Below, piece by piece: positions 36,008 to 43,655 of a stretch of 64,000 nt of DNA. How positions within the stretch are numbered: the first letter of the stretch is position 1; each line of letters begins with the position of its first letter. The translations under genes were made by a program, and so were the position numbers. This DNA comes from Chryseobacterium senegalense (GTDB lineage Bacteria > Bacteroidota > Bacteroidia > Flavobacteriales > Weeksellaceae). The notes beneath the pieces were generated by a model. It made no database searches. It was not told the origin of the DNA and saw only the letters and a list, made by a program, of their open reading frames with translations. Location: positions 1,156,589 to 1,220,588 of the forward strand of contig CYUH01000015.1 of the NCBI GenBank assembly GCA_001403755.1. The letters are read 5' to 3'.

Positions 36008-36787
36008 ATGGCTAAAAAAACTGTAGAAATCTCTGTTGAAGATAAGCTAAGAGCACTGTACGATTTACAAATTATCGATTCTAGATTAGACGAAATCCGC
36101 AATACAAGAGGTGAATTGCCGATTGAAGTTGAGGATTTGGAAATTGAAATTGAAGGCCTTGAAAAAAGAGCAGAAAAATTTCAAAGCGAAATTAAAGAGC
36201 AGAATGATGAGATCAATACGAAAAACGAAGTGATCAATCATGCAAAATCTTTAATCGAAAAATACAAAGCTCAGCAAGATACGGTAAGAAATAACAAAGA
36301 ATTTGAAGCACTTGAAAAGGAAATAGAATTCCAAGATCTGGAAATTCAGTTGGCTGAAAAAAGAATCAAAGAATTTGGTGCTAAAATAGCTCACAAAAAC
36401 GAAACGTTAGAAGAACTGAATGCGAAGATCAGCGATTTGAAAAACCACTTGAAATTCAAGAAAGAAGAATTGGAAAATCTTGTTGCTGAAACCCAAAAAG
36501 AGGAAGATTATTTGTTGGAAAAATCCAAAGAATTTGCTCAGAATATCGACGAAAGATTGTTGGCATCGTACCAAAGAATCCGCAACAATACTCCGACAGG
36601 TTTAGCAGTGGTAGGTCTGGAAAGAGGCGCTCCGAAAGGATCTTTCTTTACACTCCCTCCACAAAAACAAATGGAAATTGCACAGAGAAAGAAAATCATC
36701 ATCGATGAACATAGCGGTAAAATCCTTGTAGACGATGATTTGGTGAACGAAGAGACTGAAAAAATGAAAGATATTATCAAGTTTTAA
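36008..36787 (+). CDS. Coiled-coil protein of the C4-type zinc-ribbon family, cysteines lost
   Basis: This 259-residue protein is a long antiparallel coiled coil (about 10-185, rich in Glu/Lys/Leu), followed by the degenerate zinc-ribbon region of the CT398/HP0958-like family. The framework AVVGLERGAPKGSFFTLPPQKQ ... KKIIIDEHSGKILVD is clear. However, the expected CxxC pairs are replaced by Pro209/Ser212 and Asp233/Ser236, and the protein has no cysteine at all. Homologues act in assembly, RNA or flagellar regulation; here the role is unknown. The conserved pairing with Nif3 upstream suggests joint function. Confidence 0.88.
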   Translation: MAKKTVEISVEDKLRALYDLQIIDSRLDEIRNTRGELPIEVEDLEIEIEGLEKRAEKFQSEIKEQNDEINTKNEVINHAKSLIEKYKAQQDTVRNNKEFEALEKEIEFQDLEIQLAEKRIKEFGAKIAHKNETLEELNAKISDLKNHLKFKKEELENLVAETQKEEDYLLEKSKEFAQNIDERLLASYQRIRNNTPTGLAVVGLERGAPKGSFFTLPPQKQMEIAQRKKIIIDEHSGKILVDDDLVNEETEKMKDIIKF

Positions 36788-36803
36788 TACTTTCTGAATA
36801 GAT

Positions 36804-36836
36804 AAAAGCGGGTTGAAGATTTCGACCCGCTTTTTT
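36804..36836 (+). terminator. Terminator of the nif3 operon
   Basis: The stem AAAGCGGGT / ACCCGCTTT, extended by GAA/TTC pairs, is followed by six Ts. Confidence 0.88.
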
Positions 36837-36856
36837 ATTGTTAAGAATTCCGATCA

Positions 36857-38056
36857 TTAATTAATCGAGACGTTTACCAAACAATCTTTAATTCTTCTCA
36901 TCGCTTCTTTCAACTCATTTTCTGATGCCGCATAAGAAAAACGAATACAGGTGGGATTTCCAAAAGAAACACCTCCCACAGTTCCCACGTGAGCTTCCTC
37001 CAGCAAGAACATTGCAAAATCATCCGCATCTTTTATGAATCTTCCGTTTAGATTTTTACCAATATAATAAGCAATATCCGGGAAAAAGTAGAAAGCAGCT
37101 TCCGGATAATTCACTTTGAAACCTGGGATTTCTTTTACCAATTCATATACAATCTCTCTTCTTTTTTTAAATTCATCAATCATATAACGATATTCCGACG
37201 GATCGGTTTTCAATGCAGTTACGGACGCTTTTTGCGCCATGGTATTGGCACCGCTTGTCATTTGTCCCTGAATTTTTTCGCAACCTTTTGCCAACCAAGT
37301 AGGACATGCGGAATAGCCAATTCTCCAACCCGTCATCGCAAAAGCCTTCGACATGCCGTTGATAACTGCAGTTTGTTCATAAACCTGCGGGAACTCCGCA
37401 ATCGACGTGTGTTTTCCGTCGTAATTGATGTATTCGTAAATTTCATCAGAAATGATAGTGATTTGCGGATATTTCGCCACCACATTGGCAATTTTCTCAA
37501 GTTCTTCACGTCGGTAATAACTTCCGGATGGGTTGCAAGGCGAACTGTAAAGCAGTGCTTTAGTTTTTGGAGTAATGGCTTTTTCTAATTGTTCAGCGGT
37601 CATTTTGAAATCATTATCGATAGAAGTATCAATGAAAACCGACTTTCCGCCCATCATTTTCACCATTTCATCATAGCTCACCCAGTATGGAGCCGGTAAA
37701 ATCACTTCATCTCCATGATTGATAATGGATGCTAAAACATTGATGATGGATTGTTTTGCGCCATTGGAAACGCAAATTTGCGAGAGTTGATAATCCAAAT
37801 TATTATCACGCTTCAGTTTATCGCAAATAGCTTGACGAAGATCCAAAAATCCCGGCACAGGGGAATAATGGCTAAAATTATTATCAATCGCATCGAACGC
37901 AGCCGCTTTTATATTTTGCGGAACATCAAAATCGGGTTCACCGAGGGTTAAGCTGATGACATCAATTCCTTGGGCTTTCATCTCGCGAACCTTGTTGCTC
38001 ATCACAAAAGTTTGTGAAAAGCTCAGTCTGTTCAGACGTGCTGAGTATTTTTCCAT
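36857..38056 (-). CDS. Class I/II PLP-dependent aminotransferase (aspartate-type)
   Basis: This 399-residue fold-type I aminotransferase has SLTLGEPDFDVP, the PLP-phosphate and pyridine contacts around VSNGAKQSIINVLAS, SSPCNPSGSYY, ISDEIYEYINYD, and the PLP lysine in NGMSKAFAMTGWRIGY. The C-terminal arginine is in IRFSYAASE. The pattern is that of the Igamma subgroup used for aspartate/prephenate or aromatic substrates. The ATG at 38056 is used because the frame's earlier TTG lies inside the promoter's -7 box. Confidence 0.93.
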   Translation of the reverse strand: MEKYSARLNRLSFSQTFVMSNKVREMKAQGIDVISLTLGEPDFDVPQNIKAAAFDAIDNNFSHYSPVPGFLDLRQAICDKLKRDNNLDYQLSQICVSNGAKQSIINVLASIINHGDEVILPAPYWVSYDEMVKMMGGKSVFIDTSIDNDFKMTAEQLEKAITPKTKALLYSSPCNPSGSYYRREELEKIANVVAKYPQITIISDEIYEYINYDGKHTSIAEFPQVYEQTAVINGMSKAFAMTGWRIGYSACPTWLAKGCEKIQGQMTSGANTMAQKASVTALKTDPSEYRYMIDEFKKRREIVYELVKEIPGFKVNYPEAAFYFFPDIAYYIGKNLNGRFIKDADDFAMFLLEEAHVGTVGGVSFGNPTCIRFSYAASENELKEAMRRIKDCLVNVSIN

Positions 38057-38074
38057 AATTATTGTTAAGATTGC

Positions 38075-38082
38075 CAAAGATA
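38075..38082 (-). promoter_or_regulatory. -7 box of the aminotransferase gene
   Basis: On the minus strand TATCTTTG matches TAnnTTTG. The -33 position 19 bp away reads TTTA. The leader is about 15 nt. It excludes the upstream TTG as start. Confidence 0.65.
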
Positions 38083-38117
38083 ATTTTTTTATGCAGAGTT
38101 CTAAAATTGTTTTTTTT

Positions 38118-38125
38118 TAAATTTG
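38118..38125 (+). promoter_or_regulatory. -7 box of rsmG
   Basis: TAAATTTG matches TAnnTTTG, 18 nt before the ATG at 38144. It lies divergent from, and only 35 bp away from, the aminotransferase promoter. Confidence 0.6.
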
Positions 38126-38143
38126 TAGAAATTTAGACTAAAA

Positions 38144-38779
38144 ATGGCAGTTGAACTCATCGAAAAATACTTTCCCAACCTTACCGAAGAACAAAAAAGT
38201 CAGTTTGCAAAACTTGAGGATCTCTATAAGGAATGGAACGAAAAAATCAACGTTGTTTCCCGGAAAGATATGGAATCGCTGTATGAAAAACATATACTGC
38301 ACTCATTGGGAATCGCAAAAGTGATGGAGTTTGCGCCCAACACAAAAGTATTGGACATAGGAACTGGAGGTGGTTTTCCCGGAATTCCGTTGGCTATTTT
38401 GTTTCCGGAAGTTCAGTTTACATTAATTGATTCCATCGGAAAAAAAATCACCGTAGTGAAAGAAGTTTCCGCAGGGATTGGCTTGAAAAATGTAACTGCA
38501 ATCCACGGAAGAGCAGAATCTTTGAAGGAAAAATTTCATTTTGTTGTTAGCCGAGCTGTTACCCAAATGCCGGTTTTTCTACGTTGGTTAAAAGGAAAAT
38601 TCGAGAAAGAACAATTTAATCCAAAACATAATGGCGTTCTATACCTTAAAGGAGGCGATTTGGCAGAAGAACTTGCGGGTTTAAAATGTGAAATTTTCTC
38701 GCTGCATGAGTTTTTCGAAAGCGAATTCTTTGAGACAAAAAAAGTAGTTTATTTATCGAAAGGAAATTTTAATTCCTAA
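38144..38779 (+). CDS. rsmG: 16S rRNA (guanine527-N7)-methyltransferase RsmG
   Basis: This 211-residue GidB/RsmG uses SAM to methylate N7 of G527 in the 530 loop of 16S rRNA. Evidence is LYKEWNEKINVVSRKD, the SAM motif VLDIGTGGGFPGIPLAI, TLIDSIGKKITVVKEV, AIHGRAESLKEKFHFVVSRAV and LKGGDLAEE, all typical of the family. Loss in other bacteria gives low-level streptomycin resistance. It is monocistronic or shared with the following lipoprotein (53 bp gap). Confidence 0.96.
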   Translation: MAVELIEKYFPNLTEEQKSQFAKLEDLYKEWNEKINVVSRKDMESLYEKHILHSLGIAKVMEFAPNTKVLDIGTGGGFPGIPLAILFPEVQFTLIDSIGKKITVVKEVSAGIGLKNVTAIHGRAESLKEKFHFVVSRAVTQMPVFLRWLKGKFEKEQFNPKHNGVLYLKGGDLAEELAGLKCEIFSLHEFFESEFFETKKVVYLSKGNFNS

Positions 38780-38832
38780 CTTATAGCAATAATTAATAAG
38801 CTAATTACGTTGTAAAAAGAAATAAATTTACC

Positions 38833-39249
38833 ATGGGAAAACTATATAAAATTACCGTTCTGGCTTTTTCAATTTTCATGCTTAGCGGTTGTAATGACCG
38901 ATTTGAAGGCGATGAAATAAACAATATTGACCAACTAAAAATCGACAGTGTGAGAATTCCGCAGGACACGATGGAGGTTTATAGCACCCAAACCATCAAA
39001 ACTTATTCAAATTATGCTGCCAATTGCGAAGGCTTTTATGGTTATGATTATTTGCACACCGACCAGTTCGAAAGGGAAGTAACTGCTTATAAATTCAAAA
39101 CTTCGGCGACCTGTGGAGAAGTATTAACCAAAGCTTCTCAAATCAATTTCAGGCCGCAGCAAACGGGAACTTTCACCTTTAAATTCTGGAACGGAACCGA
39201 CGCTTCCGGCGAAAATATTTGGATCGAAAAGAATATCGTAGTAAAATAA
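38833..39249 (+). CDS. Small lipoprotein of unknown function
   Basis: This 138-residue protein has a lipoprotein signal (ITVLAFSIFMLSGC, Cys about 20). The mature region is beta-rich with two internal cysteines (YAANCEGFYGYD and SATCGEVL) that could form a disulfide, and an Ig-like ending (TGTFTFKFWNGTDASGENIWIEKNIVV). It is probably anchored in the outer membrane facing the periplasm. The family is not recognised. It follows rsmG and is followed by a terminator. Confidence 0.82.
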   Translation: MGKLYKITVLAFSIFMLSGCNDRFEGDEINNIDQLKIDSVRIPQDTMEVYSTQTIKTYSNYAANCEGFYGYDYLHTDQFEREVTAYKFKTSATCGEVLTKASQINFRPQQTGTFTFKFWNGTDASGENIWIEKNIVVK

Positions 39250-39273
39250 TTCCACCCTAAAATTACTTAAGAC

Positions 39274-39307
39274 AGCATCAGATTAAATCAATTTTCTGGT
39301 GCTTTTT
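39274..39307 (+). terminator. Terminator after the lipoprotein gene
   Basis: A 9-bp stem AGCATCAGA / TCTGGTGCT with one G-T pair and a 12-nt loop is followed by five Ts. Confidence 0.75.
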
Positions 39308-39344
39308 CGTTTTAATTTTTATATTTTTAAGGTTTATACGATTT

Positions 39345-42077
39345 ATGAAATTTCTCAATAAAATTATCACCGAACTCTACTCGCAAACTTCCGATTTATC
39401 CGAATTCAATATTGTGATTCCAGGAAAAAGACCGATTGTTTTCATCAAAAAAATCTTAAAAGAAAAAGGTTATTCCGGTTTTCTACCCAACTTTTTCACC
39501 ATAGAAGATTTAATTAAAGAAATCGCTGAAAAACAACCTGTACAAGGAGTCGGATTATGGCTTTTTGCATTCGAAATTTATCGAGAAATTCAGCCTTCAG
39601 AAGATTTTGCCAGTTTTTTAAAATGGTTTCCTACCATTTTAAAAGATTGGGATGATATCCTTAAATTTTATGGAAAAGATGAAGCAGTTTTACAGTATAT
39701 GTTTGATGAAGAACGAATTAAAAATTGGTCCGAAAACCTCGGCGATTCGGAAGAAATACCGAGAAGAAAATTCCTGAATTTCTGGCAGAAAATGAATCTT
39801 TTTCTACCGATTTTAAAGAAAAAACTCAACGAAAAAAACTGGGCTACGTCAGGAATGATTCATGAATCTGCAAATGAGAAAATTGAAGATTACGTCCTGA
39901 AAACTGAGAAGAAATTCGTGTTTTGCGGTTTTAATGCCTTTACTCCAGTCGAAGAAAAATTGGTAAAAAGTCTTTTGCAATGGGACAAAGCACAATGTTT
40001 CTTTCAAGCCGACGAATATTACATCAACGATACCAGACAAGAAGCGGGAAAATTCTTAAGACAACACAAAACCTGGAAAGAATTCAATGATAGTCGTACT
40101 TTTCAATGGATTGAAAATGATTTCGCAAAAGATAAAACCATCAAAACCTACGAGGTTTCAGGGAATATTACGCAAAGCAAAGTTCTTCCGGAGATTTTCA
40201 AGGAATTAAAAGATCAAAATCTGTCAAATACCGCAGTGATTTTATTGGATGAAAACCTACTTCCGGCGAGTTTGGAAGCGATGAGTACGGTAGATCACCT
40301 GAATATTACGATGGGTTTTCCGCTGAAAAATTTAGGTTTCAGTAATGCGATGAAGCAAATTTTTTATCTTCAAAAACAATTAGAAAAGAAGGATTCTTCG
40401 TACTATTACAACGATGTTCTTTCGATTTTGGAGGAACTTCCAAATGATCACGACGACCAAAAAATCATTGCTGCTTTCAAAGCAAAAATTGAGGAAAGAA
40501 ATATTGTTTATATCTCGAAAAACCAGTTACAAGAGCTTCTATCCGGTCTTTCTTATATGCAGCTTTTCACCAAACCCGATTCGGTAAATGCATTTCTCGA
40601 TCTGTTGATTGATTTCTGTTATCAATTGAAATTCAAGGAATTGGATGATATTTTATTTGAAAATATTTCCCATTTCGAAAAAAGTTTTAAAATTATCAAA
40701 AATCAGATTTCTCCCTATTCGTTGGATATCAAAATGGATACTTTAGAAGTTTTGATCAATCAATTGGTAAATTCAGAAACTATTGATTTTCAGGGAGAAC
40801 CATTGCAAGGTTTGCAAGTAATGGGCCTTTTGGAAACTCGTCTTTTAAACTTTGAAAATATCATTCTTCTTTCGGCAAACGAAGGGAAATTACCATTGGG
40901 AAATACCCAAAACACCTATCTTCCATTTGATGTAAGAAATCATTTTGGTCTGCATACTTTTTTAGAAAACGACAGTATTTATGCGTACCATTTTTACCGG
41001 TTAATCCAAGATTCAAAACAAGTTCATTTGCTATATAATGCGTTAAATTCCGGTGTAAATATAGGGGAGAAAAGCCGTTTCATTACGCAAATGGAAATTG
41101 AAGATCGGCATCATCAGATCGAAAACATCATCATCGAAAATACTTCTGATCCGATGATCCAAGAGCCAATTCGTATCGAAAAAACGCCTAAAGTTCAAGA
41201 AAAGTTGATGGAATGGAAAAGCAGAATTTCAGCTTCACATCTCACTTCCTACATTTATAATCCGATCGATTTTTACTTGACCAAAATTCTCAATACCAAG
41301 GAATCCACCGAAATAGAAGAAGAATTATCGCAAAGAAGTTACGGAAATTTGGTTCATTATTCACTTCAACTTATTTACGAAAAATTAATTGGTAAAATAT
41401 TATCAACTAATGATTTAGAACTCTCTAATCAAAAATTAAATGAAGTAATCAATGCAGCAATAGAAAAATTGAAACATCAAGTTGAATTTTACGAAAAAGG
41501 GATGAATTATATTCATCGATCGATTGCGGAAAGGGTAGTACGAAATGTTTTGGAATATGACCGAAAACTTATTGAAAACGGAAATACGCTGGAAATTTTG
41601 AATGTAGAAGGAAATTTCGAAAATATTGGTTTTTATCTTGATGAAAAACAGGACGACCAAGTGTTTTTCTACGGTTTTATCGATCGAATAGATCGGCTGA
41701 ACGGAAATTTAAGAATCATTGATTTTAAAACTGCAAAAACCAAAAACCTATCGATTTCTGAACCGAAAAAGCCCGATGATGAAGAAAAACTGGAACGATT
41801 ATTTTTCCGCGAAGATTATAAGCAGGCCATGCAGCTTTGTGTGTATGCATATTCTGTTTTGAATGAGAAAAAATATCCCGACAACTTCGTTCAATGTGGA
41901 ATCTGGAGTTTTGCGGAAGTGAATAAAGGAGTTCAAAATCTTCACATTTTCGGAAATAAAGATATTTCAGCAAATCAGTTGACAATTCCCATGAAATCGA
42001 TAAAAACTGTGATTTCTGAAATTCTGAATCCTGAAATTGATTTTGTGGAAAATGAAAAGGTAAGTTGGGGTAATTAA
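39345..42077 (+). CDS. PD-(D/E)XK nuclease, AddB/RecB-like
   Basis: This 910-residue protein has a degenerate UvrD-like helicase part over the first about 620 residues (LETRLLNFENIILLSANEGKLPLG is the recognisable helicase motif) without a functional Walker A. A C-terminal PD-(D/E)XK nuclease domain follows (SASHLTSYIYNPIDFYL, NLVHYSLQLIYEKL, GFIDRIDRLNGNLRIIDFKTAKT), with the Asp and Asp-x-Lys catalytic residues in the last segment. This is the AddB arrangement: the inactive-helicase nuclease subunit of an AddAB-type recombination exonuclease. The usual partner AddA (UvrD helicase-nuclease) is not in the window. Confidence 0.88.
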   Translation: MKFLNKIITELYSQTSDLSEFNIVIPGKRPIVFIKKILKEKGYSGFLPNFFTIEDLIKEIAEKQPVQGVGLWLFAFEIYREIQPSEDFASFLKWFPTILKDWDDILKFYGKDEAVLQYMFDEERIKNWSENLGDSEEIPRRKFLNFWQKMNLFLPILKKKLNEKNWATSGMIHESANEKIEDYVLKTEKKFVFCGFNAFTPVEEKLVKSLLQWDKAQCFFQADEYYINDTRQEAGKFLRQHKTWKEFNDSRTFQWIENDFAKDKTIKTYEVSGNITQSKVLPEIFKELKDQNLSNTAVILLDENLLPASLEAMSTVDHLNITMGFPLKNLGFSNAMKQIFYLQKQLEKKDSSYYYNDVLSILEELPNDHDDQKIIAAFKAKIEERNIVYISKNQLQELLSGLSYMQLFTKPDSVNAFLDLLIDFCYQLKFKELDDILFENISHFEKSFKIIKNQISPYSLDIKMDTLEVLINQLVNSETIDFQGEPLQGLQVMGLLETRLLNFENIILLSANEGKLPLGNTQNTYLPFDVRNHFGLHTFLENDSIYAYHFYRLIQDSKQVHLLYNALNSGVNIGEKSRFITQMEIEDRHHQIENIIIENTSDPMIQEPIRIEKTPKVQEKLMEWKSRISASHLTSYIYNPIDFYLTKILNTKESTEIEEELSQRSYGNLVHYSLQLIYEKLIGKILSTNDLELSNQKLNEVINAAIEKLKHQVEFYEKGMNYIHRSIAERVVRNVLEYDRKLIENGNTLEILNVEGNFENIGFYLDEKQDDQVFFYGFIDRIDRLNGNLRIIDFKTAKTKNLSISEPKKPDDEEKLERLFFREDYKQAMQLCVYAYSVLNEKKYPDNFVQCGIWSFAEVNKGVQNLHIFGNKDISANQLTIPMKSIKTVISEILNPEIDFVENEKVSWGN

Positions 42078-42180
42078 CAGAATTATTGCTTTAAAACTTT
42101 AAAAAATTTTGATGCAAATTTTCAATCTTAGCGTTCAGAATTTCTTTAAATGAAAATTACGATGGTGCAGAAGTATTGCG

Positions 42181-42188
42181 TAAATTTG
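42181..42188 (+). promoter_or_regulatory. -7 box of the SDR gene
   Basis: TAAATTTG matches TAnnTTTG, 23 nt before the ATG at 42212. There is no -33 TTTG at the ideal distance. Confidence 0.55.
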
Positions 42189-42211
42189 GCCTTTAAAAAA
42201 ATTAAATTATT

Positions 42212-42925
42212 ATGAATTTAAAAGGAAAAAACGCTATTATAACCGGTGGTGGAAGCGGACTAGGAAAGGCAGTTGCTATTGCTTTGGCTAATGAAGGGGC
42301 GAACATCGGAATTACCGGAAGAAACGAAGAAAACCTGAAAAATACCACAGAAGAAATTAAAAAATTAGGTGTTAATGCTGCTTATTCTGTTTTCAGTATT
42401 GATGACGAAAAAGCGGTAAAATCAGGAATCGACGCATTAGTAAAAGATCTCAACGGTGTTGATATCTTGGTTAATAATGCAGGAATTGGAAATTTCGGAA
42501 CGCTAGAGCAAATGCCGTCTGAAACTTGGGAACAGGTGATGAAAACCAATCTTTTCGGAGTGTATTACGCAGCCCAGGCAGTTCATCCTTACTTGAAGGA
42601 AAAAGGAGAGGGAGATATTGTAAACGTGGCATCCACAGCAGGTTTGAAAGGCGGTGCCAACATGTCTGCGTATGCAGCTTCCAAAGCTGCGGTAGTTTCT
42701 TTATCTCAATCGATGATGGCGGAATGGCGAAAGGAAAACATCCGTGTAATTACGCTTACTCCAAGTACGATCGCTTCCGATATGTCAATTCAAGGTGGAC
42801 TTACGGACGGAAATCCGGAGAAAGTTTTGCAACCTGAAGATTTCGCAGAATGGGTAAGAGACATTTTGAAAATGAACCGAAGAGCGTTAATTGCCAACGC
42901 CTCCATCTTCTCTACTAATCCTTAA
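42212..42925 (+). CDS. Short-chain dehydrogenase/reductase (3-ketoacyl-ACP reductase-like)
   Basis: This 237-residue classical SDR has the cofactor motif TGGGSGLG (11-18), ITGRNEE (Arg favouring NADPH), VNNAGIGNFG, catalytic Ser141 in NVASTAGLKGG, Tyr154 and Lys158 (YAASKAA). It is often annotated FabG-like, but it stands alone and its substrate cannot be deduced; many such flavobacterial SDRs are generic carbonyl reductases. It has its own promoter and a shared terminator. Confidence 0.92.
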   Translation: MNLKGKNAIITGGGSGLGKAVAIALANEGANIGITGRNEENLKNTTEEIKKLGVNAAYSVFSIDDEKAVKSGIDALVKDLNGVDILVNNAGIGNFGTLEQMPSETWEQVMKTNLFGVYYAAQAVHPYLKEKGEGDIVNVASTAGLKGGANMSAYAASKAAVVSLSQSMMAEWRKENIRVITLTPSTIASDMSIQGGLTDGNPEKVLQPEDFAEWVRDILKMNRRALIANASIFSTNP

Positions 42926-42944
42926 TATTAGAAATTTTTATAAC

Positions 42945-42976
42945 AAAAAAGCTACGAAATTCGTAGCTTTTTTTAT
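42945..42976. terminator. Bidirectional terminator between SDR and slyD
   Basis: A 13-bp stem AAAAAAGCTACGA / TCGTAGCTTTTTT with a 3-nt loop. A-run and T-run allow termination from both converging genes. Confidence 0.9.
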
Positions 42977-42991
42977 TTTTTTGAAGATGGA

Positions 42992-43492
42992 TTAGTGTCC
43001 GGAATGTCCGTCGATTCCGTGTGCGTGACCGTGAGATAATTCTTCTTCGGTTGCTGGCCTGGTTGCCACCACTTCCACATCGAACTGCAAAGTCTTTCCG
43101 GCCATCGGATGGTTCAGATCTACTATTACCATTTCGTCTGTAACTTCAAGAACTACAGCATTTACTTGGTTGCCTTCAGGATCCTGCAAAGGTAGGATTA
43201 CTCCCACAGGTGGCATTCCACTTTCTTGAAACATTGATACAGGCAATTGCGCGAACGCATCTTCTGCTTTTTCACCATAACCTTCTTGCGGAGTAATGGT
43301 AAAAGATTTTTTGTCTCCGGCTGCCAAACCTTGAAGGTTTTCTTCAAACTTTGGCAACATCATTCCCACTCCGTATAAAAATGCGAAAGGTTGATCGGCA
43401 TCAGTTCTTTCAATGAAAGTTTTTTCTCCATTTTCTTCAACGGAATTTAGCGTGTAATGTAGCGCTACTACGTGGTTTTTGTCTATTGTCAT
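42992..43492 (-). CDS. slyD: FKBP-type peptidyl-prolyl isomerase SlyD
   Basis: This 166-residue cytosolic prolyl isomerase/chaperone has the FKBP half-domain YTLNSVEENGEKTF ... PFAFLYGVGMMLPKFEENLQGL. It is followed by the IF chaperone insert (PQEGYGEKAEDAFAQLP ... VDLNHPMAGKTLQFDVEVV). The C-terminal tail is His-rich (HGHAHGIDGHSGH), as in metal-binding SlyD proteins that deliver nickel or buffer metals. It is monocistronic, with a promoter about 85 nt upstream. Confidence 0.95.
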   Translation of the reverse strand: MTIDKNHVVALHYTLNSVEENGEKTFIERTDADQPFAFLYGVGMMLPKFEENLQGLAAGDKKSFTITPQEGYGEKAEDAFAQLPVSMFQESGMPPVGVILPLQDPEGNQVNAVVLEVTDEMVIVDLNHPMAGKTLQFDVEVVATRPATEEELSHGHAHGIDGHSGH

Positions 43493-43575
43493 TAGGTAGT
43501 GATTAGAAAGGAATTATTAAATCCTTTATTATTTTTTTTATGGAAGAGCAGGTTTTCTTCTCTTTAATGTTTCAA

Positions 43576-43583
43576 CAAAGGTA
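43576..43583 (-). promoter_or_regulatory. -7 box of slyD
   Basis: On the minus strand TACCTTTG matches TAnnTTTG. The leader is about 75-80 nt and contains an AAAGGATTTAAT...AATTCCTTTC imperfect hairpin. Confidence 0.5.
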
Positions 43584-43655
43584 GCATTTTTGAATTTGAA
43601 TTAGGCGATCCCCAAACAAAACGATCAATTTCTTTATAAAATTTATTTAAAAATA

